This document shows positions 52,701 through 64,000 of a stretch of 64,000 bases of DNA, one piece after another. The DNA lies in contig NC_065530.1 in the NCBI RefSeq assembly GCF_020184175.1, positions 16,469,260 through 16,533,259 on the forward strand. The letters run 5' to 3'. The notes under the pieces were generated by a model. It had not been told where the DNA came from and searched no databases. It was given only the letters and a program-made list of their open reading frames with translations. Position numbers and translations under genes: made by a program. Each line of letters begins with the position of its first letter. Position 1 is the stretch's first letter. Source of the stretch: Aphis gossypii (lineage: Eukaryota > Arthropoda > Insecta > Hemiptera > Aphididae).

Positions 52701-55299
52701 CAAACAAATGAATCATTTGGGGATTTTCTTATATTTATTAATAATATTAGATATATAGACAAGATAATACAGTTTTTATAATTATATAACTATCTATAAT
52801 TCCTTGAATTTGTCAAATGATAGTCTTAATGTACTTTCTAGAATATTGAAACAAGCGTGGTATTATATACAGAGCTAAGCATCAACCAAATGAAAATTAT
52901 ATTATTTGATTATCATTTATCATCAAAAATTAATTTTTCTTAATATAAAAAATTAAAAATATATCATATACAAACCAAATTTTTTAATAGAATATTTTGT
53001 AACCAATATAATTATTTATGCAAGTTTTCATGATAAAATATTTTAGTTTATAAATGAATAAATAATAAATATATTTTATGAATATTAAATGTCAATATCA
53101 TCATAATATGACCTCCAGTAATACAACGATGTAGGATGAAAGGGATATTTAATTATCAAAATACATTTTGTTTAAATAATCCAACTGAACAAACTAGTAT
53201 AACTTTGTTAGTTAATAATAGTTCTATATGTATCTCCTAACCTATTCGTCGTCAAATAAAAACAGTGCTCTAAAAGTTTCATACGATACATACTAAGAAA
53301 TTGGACACCTGTGATGTTGATTCAAAAACGACAATTTTCCTTTTTCTCAATAACCAAACTCAATTAATTACTTTAAATTGCATGATATTACTTGTGGTTT
53401 TTTTTAATCAATCACATACAAACATATTTCTCCGAAAATTAAGATGGTAAATAAAAAAAAAACTTTAGGGTGGTTTAATTTTGAAAATTTGAAAATGGTT
53501 TAAAAAATAAATAAATAAATAATGAAAAACCATTACGCGTGGAAAACGACTGTTGTTGCATAGATGAATTATTAAACAAGATTGGATTGGTTATTCTAGT
53601 GTTCGAATGTTGTTCTCTGGTTGATGTATTTGGACGACTGTTAATTGAAAACATCGGTATGGTCGGAGACGGTATATTAGATAGAACATTGCGACTATCA
53701 ACAATTTGAGCTGTAATAGTAATAAAAAAAAAAAAAAAAAACACGGAATCAATATTAAGTAAATTATGAGACGTATAACATGAATTGAATTCTTACTGTT
53801 GATTGAGGAAACGACTGGTGTTGTAATTGTTTGAGCAGTTACCATTGAGTTAATATAAGTGGACACAGACGGTGGAGGTTGGACTGTCGCTATTAACGAA
53901 GACTGTTTATAAAACAAAGCGTTAGATAGGTAAAACGTATAATAAAAAAAATATTTTCCATGTTTAATTTTATAAAAATTCATTTTAATTTCTGATTAAA
54001 TTTGTCTTATAGGTAACTATTATTATATTAAATTATTTTATACGGAACCCAAGATATGAGTACAACTGAATATATATATAACTGAATAATCTTGAATAAA
54101 ACAAAGTCAACTAGTGTTACTGACTTTGTCTTATTCAATTGAGGTAAAGTTTATATTGAAAATCAACCATGTCCATAATTATCAAGGATTGAGATTACAC
54201 GATTTATGATAAAATAATATTATTAGGAGCTTTTTTACAGTATCATTTTAAAGTATTAACACTCAAACAAGTTATAAATTACTTTTTTTCAACTTTAAAT
54301 ACTTTCTTAAAATTTAAATAATAAAAATATTTGTCGAGAAATCGTATACAACGTTGTTTATAATATTTTTTAACATCATACTTAAAATATTATCATTTTA
54401 ACCGTGCAATTACAATATATTAAGTATGAAAGGCAGTTTTAATTTACTATCTATAGTATCTATTCCTACTCAGGTATAAGACATTTGTTAAGTTAGTTTA
54501 TTTACAGTTTAAGTTTTGATTAAAGTTATATACCATATTTCTATTATATTAATGTTTTTGATTTAGAAATACATTTTTAATTATTGTTTATATCTAGTTG
54601 ATTTTTATAACAATGCAAATTTAATTTAATTTAGTTAAGTTTAATAACAATTAACAACTATACGTTAAAGATCAATAATAAAATATTTATATACACTTTA
54701 TATTATGCAAACTTAGACGACTGAGTATATAGAGTACAATTATTAATATTACTTCATACAATTAAAAAAAAATGTTATCTGTGTTTTTAAAGTGGAAGGT
54801 ATTTCATTGATTTTTTTTTTAAACGATATTCGAAAATAAATTGTTCCTTTTGCATGTACATAATATAATGTTAAAATCAGAGTGTAGAAACATGTAGATA
54901 TAAAATTATATTTAATAAATTATATAAGACTATAAAGCTAAAAAAATTGTTAACGTAGACCATGATAGGTATTATTTTATGTTCATCTAGTGAATTGTTT
55001 AAAACTCACAACCAATAATGAAATATTATCTACCTTAATTAAATTAAACCTTTTCTAAAGAAAACATGCTATATATCTATACACTATATATTGTAGAGTA
55101 GGTACCTACTAAGTAGTGAAAAATAGTTTAATGTTGAATGCATAAATACATAAAAACTACATTTAATTATTTTAAAAATACTAATTAATTATATATTTCA
55201 AAGTACATACCTGACAAACTTGATTATAAGTTGTTCCGTAAGTACCGAATTGATTATACACAAACGATGATGGCGAGTTCAACACTGGAACATTATGAG
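49746..55299 (-). CDS. CELF: CELF/Bruno-family RNA-binding protein, 3' eight exons (5' end outside window)
   Basis: Exons in transcript order: 55299-55211, 53902-53797, 53710-53537, 51481-51422, 51060-50944, 50812-50759, 50362-50201, 49882-49746 (stop TAA 49748-49746), about 298 aa in window. The last two exons form RRM3: [18 protein letters not shown] (RNP2 LFIYHLP), MFMPFGQV, then KCFG joined to FVSFDNP (RNP1 KCFGFVSF), AMNGFQ-like VMNGFQ and [10 protein letters not shown], ending NASRIYF. This arrangement is diagnostic of CELF/Bruno proteins, which bind U/GU-rich RNA and control splicing, translation and mRNA decay. The six upstream exons encode a Ser/Thr/Asn/Gln/Pro-rich linker that lacks the Ala-rich segments usual in the family. 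Five exons are multiples of three with phase-1 borders, so they could be skipped in frame. The first exon is entered in phase 1, so the gene continues past 55299. RRM1 and RRM2 were not found. Ortholog (bru1, 2 or 3) unresolved. Confidence 0.92.
50400..50745. other. Intron segment with unassigned less AT-rich stretch
   Basis: Part of the intron before the RRM3 exon. It has an open frame at 50356-50577 and ends in a run of AAAATAAAAATC, loosely like a LINE 3' tail. No motif supports a coding or element call. Confidence 0.3.
51482..53536 (-). other. CELF intron, nothing recognised
   Basis: Donor CGCGTAATG and acceptor GTTTAG. Two kilobases of AT-rich DNA with no motif or repeat partner that I could see. 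Confidence 0.65.
53903..55210 (-). other. CELF intron carrying a hairpin
   Basis: Phase-0 intron with donor GTCAGGTATGT and acceptor ATAAACAG. This acceptor, rather than the TTAATAG 13 bases downstream, is chosen because only it keeps the frame. Apart from the hairpin at 54092-54138 nothing was seen. Confidence 0.7.
54092..54138 (-). ncRNA. Candidate hairpin in a CELF intron
   Basis: Arms TTGAATAAAACAAAGTCA (54092-54109) and TGACTTTGTCTTATTCAA (54121-54138) with an 11-base loop. The single mismatch is A opposite C on plus-strand RNA but becomes a G-U wobble on minus-strand RNA, the CELF sense strand, so all 18 pairs can form there. It is shorter than a usual animal pre-miRNA. It may be a splicing-related structure or a relic of a palindromic element. 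The call as RNA is inference. Confidence 0.35.
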
Positions 55300-57029
55300 C
55301 TAAATTGTGCATTTTTACAATTTGTTAATGACTCTTCACTGCTATCTGAAATTAACTTTACAATTCAAATTCCCCTAAATATATGTAATATGTATCTATT
55401 TACTATTATTAACTAATGATAAGTATTAATCACGTAGGCATTTATTTAAGTTATTGTAGCTAATAAGTAAACACTTATTTCAGTTTATTTTATGTTTTAT
55501 TATGTACAGTAAATTACATAAATTAAACCTAATAAATATAATTTACAAAAAAAAACTATATCGTTGTTTTGTTTTATTTTTTTTAACTTTTAAAGTTATT
55601 TTAAGCAAAAATGAATAGATATATTTTTTTATACTTGTTTTGAAACATCTTTCTTTAATATATATGTATATATTAATACTCTGTACCGTATACTATATAA
55701 TTTAAATACAAATATTATATACCTATATTTATTTTGTTTTTGCTAAAATTTATTTTTAAAAACAAAATATTGATTTTTTTTTTTTTAAATGTAGGTATGC
55801 ATTAAATACAACAATGGTAATTAATTTTAAAAGAATTGTTTGATTTCACTAAGATCTTTTTATCAGTAAATACTTAAAAGTTAAAAATAAAATACTTTAT
55901 AATTTATTATAATAATAATTGCGTTTACATGCTTATTTACCTTATGTATAAATACAACAATAATAATATTAACTTACGTACTATGCATTAATATAAATTT
56001 AAATTTAGTAATAAAAAGTGTTCATTGTTCAAGAATCAACTAAATAGCATGCATTTATTATAAATTGTCATTATATATATATAGTAAAATAAAATCTCCA
56101 ATGGTGTTTTTTTTCGTTAATTTTTTTTTTACTTTTTACTGTATTATTATTTAGGTTTTTGAATGTAATAAATATTTTTATTAGGTATTTTGCAATTTCA
56201 ATTTGTAATTTCAATCACTTTTATATGATTTCATTTTTTTAAATGTGTATGAAGATAATGTTTAAAATAATTTTTAAGAAATCCTTTTTATAATTATTGT
56301 GAATTATTATAACTTAAGAATCTTCTAAATGCGTTCATCCACAAATTTGTGATTATACTTTTACCGTTATATATATATATATATATACATATTTTTTCAA
56401 TTAAATTCTCTGCTTGTGCAATATGTTAGAAGAGCTGAGTAATAAGCTTATAAGGCTAATAAAATAATACTAAAAGATAACATGAAAATAAGAAGCTTCC
56501 CAATGAACTAATAATAATTATTATGCTAGATAAATCGATGTATAAATTTATTAATTATATTTAAGATAGCTTTTTGTAGTGTCTTTTACTAAAAATGCAA
56601 TCATTTTTTTTTTTATCATAATACGATACATAAATGCCCATCTATTTATAGCTATATAGATATAGGGCTATAATACAACTACCTAGATTATAATATATAT
56701 TAGTTTTAAATAGTTATTAATTATATTTAAGTACTCATTATGTCATCGTCTCGACAAGAAATTGTAAAATTGTATGTAATATATTGGATTTATGCTGTTG
56801 ATCCCTGCATCTGCCCCATTATATGACATAAAGTTTCTAAGAGAATTAAAAAAATACAAATAGTTATTATTATATGTTTTAACCTAACATAACCTAATCT
56901 ATCAATTTAACCAAAATGAGTTAGCTTAATGCAACATTTTACGGTTACACATATTTTAGTAAAAAGAAATTGGATCAATTTTAGTAATACACGATTTTGT
57001 TTTATCTTTAATATTTAATATTTAATAAA

Positions 57030-57200
57030 GAGATAATTGCGAAAAAACATAAAAACGGGAATTTTTCACAAAATTTTACTTTCATATAGTTTTTTAGTGT
57101 TTACAAAAACAATATTAACTGTGCAAAACATTTATAAGAATACTTTTTTTAGTAAACAACAATTTCTACAAAAATGTTTCTTATGACTGTTTAGAAAACA
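57030..57200. repeat. Possible further fragment of the TIR family
   Basis: CATAAAAACGGGAATTTTTCACAAAATTTTAC resembles CACAAAAACGGGAACATTTACACAAAAC at about 44328 in the same orientation. Weak and without termini. Confidence 0.35.
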
Positions 57201-57487
57201 AAACTTGCGCGATAATATCAAAAAAAACTACAAATTTCTACATGTTTTCTAAACTTTGAGCTTAAAGCACGCCCTGTTAATCAAATTATATAAAACTCAA
57301 ATTTTGTAGATCTTATTTTTAAACTTATAGCGAAAAATTCCCAGGCAGCATTCCTCGAATTTAAAAAAAAAGCGGGTAAGTGGATACCGCTTCTGCTGTA
57401 CATTAGGTACCGTATGGATCATTATTATATATTATAGGAACGTTAAATTTGGATCCAATGATAGGTATCGTTATATACAAAAAAAAG

Positions 57488-58171
57488 GATTCTGAAAGAA
57501 GATGATTTGTCATCCTAGGATATTATTTCGAATAGTTGGTGAAAAGGTGGTTTATGTTTTATAATGGTCTGAATACACCAGAATTTAAGTTTTTTTATAA
57601 TTATTATAAGCTAAACTTAAGAAAATTTCTTATTGAATTTTCAACTCTTAGATACTTTTACAAAAAATGTTATGAATTATACCTAAAAAATTGCAACTAT
57701 TCATGGTTTTTTTTAATCACTCTAAGAATAACTTATGAGAACTTTGTATTAAATTTTCAAGTATTTTGATTGGGCCAAAAAATTGTATCAACACTTCAAA
57801 AAAAAAATTCAGAAAAATTGAAAATTTCAGTTATCTATAAATAGCTCAAAAAAGTCAAAATATTTTTTAAATTTAACTTTAATATATAGATAACACTAAT
57901 ATAAATATTTGGTGAAAATTTCAAGTATTTACAGTGATAAGTTTTTGAATTACAACCATATAAAAAAATCGATTTAGTCGAAAACTAGTTATTCATAAAA
58001 ATTCCAGTTTTTCTTTAATTTTTTTTTTCGTTTTTTCAAAAAATTTCAAACCGGAAAAGCTATTTAAGTTTTGAAAATCGAAGCATAATTCAACACATTC
58101 TCGTGTACACAGACATAAAAAAAAAAACACAACATTGTAAAATCAATACATTCATCGCTCTGCTCAGAATC
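57488..58171. mobile_element. TIR-bounded repeat, inverted copy of the 44175-45103 family
   Basis: It starts GATTCTGAAAGAAGATG and ends CATCGCTCTGCTCAGAATC, imperfect inverted repeats. GATGATTTGTCATCCTAGGATAT and GGTGAAAAGGTGGTTTATG near its left end match the reverse complement of the right end of the 44175-45103 copy. It contains AATTTCAGTTATCTATAAATAGC, also seen in the 19370 copy. The 77-codon open frame at 57536-57769 is a by-product of AT-rich repeat sequence. Confidence 0.75.
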
Positions 58172-59128
58172 TAAAAATCGTTCACATATAAATTATGTGC
58201 ACCCTACTATGCACCCTATAATATGTACATATTTTTAGACAAAGATATGTCTTAAATAAGCCATTTACAAACTACAAGACCCGGATCGTAGAACAGTAGA
58301 TCTATTCATTAATTTTGGTGATAATTATACACTGTAATATGTATTATCAACTACAATTGATTGAAATTTGAATCCGAGTCTTAAACATTAAACGTAATTA
58401 TTTCTCTTTGATGACGTATGTACTTTTGAAGCAAGTTAATAAACTCAAATAACAATTATTTACAACTAAAACCCGATTTTCTATTGGTATATTATCTACA
58501 TAAATGTTATATTAATAAATTTCCATTTCATTTGGTCTTTGACGTAATGATTTTTTCAGAACCCAGCCAATTCTTTATTACACAATTTTAATATTGGAAT
58601 TAACAGTAATATTTTATTTATAAGATAATGATTTTAACATTCGGCTTTTGTTCACCTCATAAAATTTATATAATTATTTATAAAATTTTAGAATTTTTTC
58701 ATCAATATTTCTCCATATTTATATAACAATTATTATTGATAATTTTATTTATCAGTCAAATTTACTGAAAAATATATCTGATTTTTGACAGACATTACAA
58801 TATATAGTTATATCATAAATTAAATAAATGTAATCTGTGGTATTATGAAAACAAAATTTTCAGTAACGGTTATACTTACTTCTTTTGTATGATTTTTGTA
58901 TATATGTTTTTATGTGTTTTTCAATTTAAATAATATATTTTTCAATAACAGTTTTAAAAATATATGTGAAATTGTAAACATATCTTGTAGCATATAGAAA
59001 TGAATACAGCCGATTCGTATTTCTTTAAATCAATTATTAACGAAGTATTAATGTGAACAAGGTATAAAAATAACTGATAAAATGTAATGTCTTATAATGT
59101 AATAAAATAATTATATTATGTCATATTC

Positions 59129-59158
59129 TTTTTTTTTTTTTTTTGGGGGGGGGGGGGG
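59129..59158. repeat. T16-G14 homopolymer junction
   Basis: Sixteen T run straight into fourteen G. Long G runs are rare in this AT-rich sequence. The G run could form a quadruplex, and such junctions are also frequent assembly or polymerase-slippage sites. Confidence 0.9.
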
Positions 59159-62100
59159 TGGTTATTAATTTTTGTATCGCAACTGAAGAGGGAACTGCAT
59201 TAGCATTACTTCCCCCATAGGTCATATTATTATATATGAACCCATATTATATGTAGTATTGTATAACGTGTATATTTTATATAGGTACTATTACTTTAAT
59301 TTTAAATGAATATTAGAATATAAGATACCATATTTTTTATACGTTCATTTTATTAAACTTTTAGTGTGTATAAAAATTAAATTGAAATATAAATAATAGG
59401 TAAGACAGGTATGCACTACTTGAAAATAATTGAATTGTGGTTGTTATTCGATTAAACACACGTTTAATTAATTTAAACCTTATTTTCAAATTTTCATTTC
59501 TACGTAGATACTTCCATTCACAAATTATATGAAAATTTAAACTTAAAACAAAATAAAATCGATATTATGTGGATTTGTTAAAACTATAAATGAATAGGTA
59601 ATTATTCAAAATTCAATTTTGTAACATAATAAAAGCTAATTATACTATAATATTTATTAACATCACAATACTTAATTATATTAAAATAGTCCATAGATCT
59701 TTTAATTTCATATTTATTAAAGAGAAAATATATTATCATCAATAATAATTAATAACTGCATATTTATAATATTATGCTACCACCTACCGTCGATAAGTTA
59801 ATTTTCTTAGTAGTTTGTGAATTCTTGGTTCTCAAGAGAAATATTGTGATTTGTGACAACAGTTTAGTTCATTATCGTTTTAAATTAAATTTATAATTTT
59901 TTTTTCAATTATTTAAATATATTTAATTGGTATTAAAATCTGTTATAAGTAAAGTTATGAACATTGCCAAACAAAAAATCGTTTTTGTCCTATCTATAAT
60001 TTTAAAATAATACAACAAATGTTTTGACGAATACATAAGTTTAAATAGGTACTTACTATTATACAACCATGTTGATAAATGTGATCCTATTAATTATAAT
60101 TATAGTATGATTAATAAATATTTGCAATAAACAAAAGTTATTTTTATAAGTTTAGGTAAATTTTGTTGAAATTAATTATTTTCTTAAATAAAGAAATCTT
60201 CTTAAAATGTACAATATTTATAACTTAGTCATGAAAATTGAAAACAAAATTAAACACTTATATCTAATTTATAAACTTATAAAATATATTGGTTATTTTA
60301 ATATGGTAACCATTTTTTTAAGTTTTACAATTTTATTATTTCAAAACATTCAATTTTAAATTATTTGTTTTAAGTATTTAGAAAAAAATATTTCTCATAA
60401 CGTACATGTTATATTTATATAAAAAAAAAAATAAATCTTAATACCTACATGAATTAAGTTATGAGTAGTTGGATACCTAAAGTTTTAAAAATAGTAACAA
60501 CACTCAAGAGAAACAATATAATGAGTACCTAGGTATACCTAGGTTAAGTAAATATACTTACTCCTTAAAAATACGCTCAATCTATGATCGAATATAATAA
60601 TTTTCTATTATTTTAAAATTAAACACTTCATAAAATTAAAATAAGATATTTCCCTTACAAAAATACATAAATAAACAATATGTCTAGAAGAAAAATTAAT
60701 AAAAGAAATTCACAAAAAAATTAACCAAGGATGAAAATCCTATACTTCTTATATTAATTACAACTAAGTCCCGTTCATAAAATGTTTTCTAGTATAGATA
60801 TAATATAGAAATAATAAGACCATCCCTTAACTAAATATAACCAGTACTGGATTCTAGGTATATAAAAAAAAAATTTTTTTAATTTAATACTCCCCAACAT
60901 AAATTCTTACTAATAAGTAATAACATTAAAAATCTATTGATTCATGACGAAAAAACATAAGGAAACTGGATTACCCTGCATATCATCATGGATAACAAAT
61001 AAATTTTAAAACGTCTAGAACAATCTAAATAAGACTGAAGAAGCTTTTAATTTCCAAAAAAGGTGAAAATAACTTCCGTACCACGACTATGATTACTTAT
61101 AAATATCTTCTAAACCATGAAGATGCAGGTATCATACAACTGATAATGAAGATAACCTTCTAGATTTTATTTGTAATATTTTTATTCTAGTGCTGCAAAA
61201 AGATAGATTTTGTTGACAAAATTTAATAATAAGAGGAAAATCTAATAATCACTTCCATGTACCAAGATAAGTAAGCAAGATATTATAGATAAGTGTTTAT
61301 TACTATTATATTCAGTATAGCTCTTTTAATTAAATTGAACTAAGTCTAACCCATATCATTCAATAAGCAGAATAGTTTAGATGAAAATAATTATTAATAA
61401 ATTATAATTTAGTTGTACTATTTGTTTAAATCAAAGAACAAAATGTATCAATAAACTATATGAGGATACGGTGTAAACTAATATTTTATAAAGTTGAAAT
61501 ACAGAAGTATAAAATTATTTTCAAATGATAAATCTCTATACTATATTACTATATTACATTTGTCGTGGTAAGTAATTTAATAAATCAATTATGATTTATA
61601 ATGTTACTTTATAAATTTAAATAAAATTAATAAGTAACAGAATAAATACTTTTTATTGAAAAATGAATAAAATATTAAAATTCAGGAATTTTTGTATAAT
61701 TTTTTATAAGTTCAATGTAATTAACAGCTATATAGTTAACAAAAATTAGAGTACTGCATTTTTCTTAATTTAGTCATGTATAACTTTTTACCTTCTATCT
61801 GTATAAAGTTTCCAATGTGAATTTAATCCATTCTATGCGATTCTACAAAGCAAACTTTACGTTCGAAGAAAACTTTTAACATTTTACTTGTGATATCACA
61901 GCAATATTATAGTATTTTAAAATTGTAATTATATTTATTAATTTAAAGAAAAAGTTAGTCTAATGAATATTGTGCATATAATTGAAAACATAATTATTTC
62001 TTGAGTAATTAATGAAATTTCTATATTTTAACAAAAACATCAATAATAAAATATAATAATATCTCACAAATAACGTACCTACTTTAAATAGTTAGTAGAA

Positions 62101-64000
62101 TTCGTATAATGTTAGAAATGTACAACTGATAATCATTAATATCTAATCAACTTTAGACAAATATAATTTAGTATTATTTTACTTCGGCTTTTCTAATTTT
62201 AATATCTTTGGAAAATGAATAAATTTGTTTATTTTTGACCAATAAAATCCATAAAGAATAGTATAAATTATAAATAATTATGAAGCTTTTTTTTGAATTT
62301 TAAAATGTGATTGTCTAAGTTGTAGGACTATTCAATATTGATTAAATATTATTAATAGTTGAAGTAATAGTATTCAATAGTTTTCTCACTATGCTTGAAA
62401 CATAAAATAATGAAATATTTAAAAACATAGGTGGATAAAAAAATTTAAACAGTGAAAATATAAATCTACATACTTCGTTATTTTATTTTTGCAAGAATTT
62501 AAGACTTTGTAATTTTGATTTTTAAATTGTTTTGAAATATCATAAATCAGAAAATATTATTACTATTAATTATAAAATAAAATTCATATAGATTCATACA
62601 CAGTTATCACGAATATTCATTTTATTTTTATATATTTAAAATTTCCAATGTATAGTTAGTAAACTGAAAAGTAAACCATTAAATAAGCAATCGGAAATAA
62701 ATGGTATAAATGGTATAATACCCATTAAAAATTTAATAATGTACAATACAATTTAGCTTAAATACAAAACAGCCGAGGAAAATAAAATTATTATTACATT
62801 TGCACGCCATGTATTAACTTAAATTAATTACTTAATTGGTTTTTTAAGTTAAGCAATTATTAATACAACTCAATCATCAATGATTTTAAGGATCCCATAG
62901 GATTACTTATCACCCGTCATTAATAAAGTTACAAAGTTTCTTGGTTTTTATAACCATTAGACTCAAGAAAACTAAAAGGTAAGAATGATAATAAGTAATG
63001 ATTGATGTTGTTTATTGATTTTTTTTTAACTTATGTAAATTATAATAGCTATTTTATTTATCATATTTTATAAATAAACTACATAATAATAAAATATAAG
63101 TTGTAAAAAAAATCTTCAATATTTTATGGTATTGTCGTATAGAGAAAAGAATTAATTTTTCATAACAATAATTATTAAATGTCAAATGGATTTAATAGAC
63201 ACATTATTTGATATAATATATAAAACATTTAATTTTATGTGACAGTATTATTTTCTCTAAGGGTGTAAAATAATCAAACCAGTCGGGAAAACTACAAGAA
63301 AAAATAAATGTACAAATGCGACGCATTGCGTATACGACGACGGTCGATTGATGTACAGACGTACAGTAATAAATAATAACAAGATTATAGATAAAATGTA
63401 ACGTTAGTGGGCAACATCACGATTATTGGTTAACAACATAATACAATAATACTTATATAGTCTTTTGCTTATTGTCATTGTTATAATAATTGTTGTCTGT
63501 ACATAACATTTTTTTGTTATTGTCGAATTGTAATTATCAAACATTATTGAACCTTAAATTATATCTATTACCTACTTTCTTTTTCCGAAGCATATTTTTA
63601 AACGTGTTCAAAAAATAAAAATACACCATAAGAAAAACATTGAACAAAATGAAAGACGAAGATATTTATATTGATCGTTAGACTTAAAAATAATTTTTAA
63701 TAAATACAAATTTTGATTTAGGAATGAACATAATATTAGACTCGATACCCAGAAATAAAATTAAGCTACAAATAATGTTGACTTAAAGAGTAAAAAAAGA
63801 AAAATCTTGAAGAAAATAATATATGTAAATAATCAGAACTAGCTACAGTGTAAGTATTATAGGTACAAGATTCCCATTCCCATTTACCCGTTTACCCTTT
63901 TTCAAAAGGTATGCCATTAATTTGAAACATAATTGACAGACCTTTGTAGGGTACGTTTCGATATATTTTCTCTCTTTGACTTTATTTATTTCTTTAATAT

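Larger units (their letters stand above)
55300..64000. other. Probably a further intron or the 5' flank of CELF; no exon found
   Basis: I looked on the minus strand for RRM1 and RRM2 of the CELF gene (RNP1 and RNP2 words) and found none. The interval holds a TIR-family copy (57488-58171), a T16-G14 run (59129-59158), and AT-rich DNA. The stretch of about 60720-61260 has fewer homopolymers but no readable frame. Absence of exons here is a by-eye result. Confidence 0.55.

Noticed and set aside
53591..53983. 130-codon minus-strand ORF as a single exon
   Set aside because: It covers one CELF exon (53902-53797) but runs into introns on both sides; only the part between splice sites is coding.
55211..55299. 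Alternative donor G|GTACTT inside this CELF exon to keep phase with an acceptor at 53889
   Set aside because: The stronger donor CAG|GTATGT with the acceptor at 53902 keeps the frame, so the internal site is not needed.
57536..57769. 77-codon ORF
   Set aside because: It lies wholly inside a TIR repeat copy and has no protein-like composition.
1..64000. CRISPR arrays, tRNA/rRNA genes, prokaryotic operons
   Set aside because: No regularly spaced repeats with unique spacers, no recognisable cloverleaf or rRNA core, and all genes are intron-split.

Overview
The window reads as nuclear DNA of an insect, most likely an aphid. It is strongly AT-rich, its genes are split by GT-AG introns of about 0.07 to 11 kb, and the non-coding DNA is full of short motifs such as TAGGTACCTAC, hAT-type MITEs and decayed non-LTR retrotransposons. 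The aphid assignment rests on overall look, not on a search. No tRNA, rRNA, CRISPR or bacterial-type feature was seen. Only four protein-coding genes can be supported. Nearly all other long open frames are shadows or run out into introns.

Left half (about 2-34 kb): two members of the SLC46 / proton-coupled-folate-transporter-like branch of the major facilitator superfamily lie tail to tail. Gene A (+, 2607-9857, 7 exons, about 434 aa) and gene B (-, 33574-14116, 7 exons, about 476 aa) share four consecutive internal exons of identical length (102, 138, 84 and 157 nt) and identical intron phase, so they are an old tandem or inverted duplication. Gene B has a one-base frameshift in a GC-rich CGC run inside its largest exon. 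That exon is also far more GC-rich than the rest of the gene and lacks an intron present in gene A. The DNA between and inside them holds a gag-like relic of a jockey-type LINE (about 12.2-12.8 kb), a 3' LINE fragment 40 bp or less from a gene B splice donor (28.4-29.5 kb), a direct-plus-inverted repeat cluster (21.0-21.9 kb) and several MITEs.

Middle (34-49.7 kb): mostly AT-rich intergenic DNA. It contains a foldback element of about 0.9 kb (35.96-36.90 kb), a hAT MITE with a perfect 8-bp target duplication (39.84-40.07 kb), a two-exon gene for a tiny secreted Cys/Gly-rich peptide (-, 41932-41665) and a TIR-bounded repeat of about 0.93 kb (44.18-45.10 kb).

Right part (49.7-64 kb): the 3' eight exons of a CELF/Bruno-family RNA-binding protein gene (-, 55299-49746), encoding a divergent linker and the third RRM. 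RRM1 and RRM2 are not found in the remaining 8.7 kb and should lie beyond the right edge if the gene is complete. One of its introns carries a tight 18-bp-arm hairpin that is fully paired on the sense strand.

I see no multi-gene 'system'. The points most worth a second look are the secreted Cys/Gly peptide, the divergent CELF gene with its intronic hairpin, the long foldback element, and the frameshifted, compositionally split transporter.
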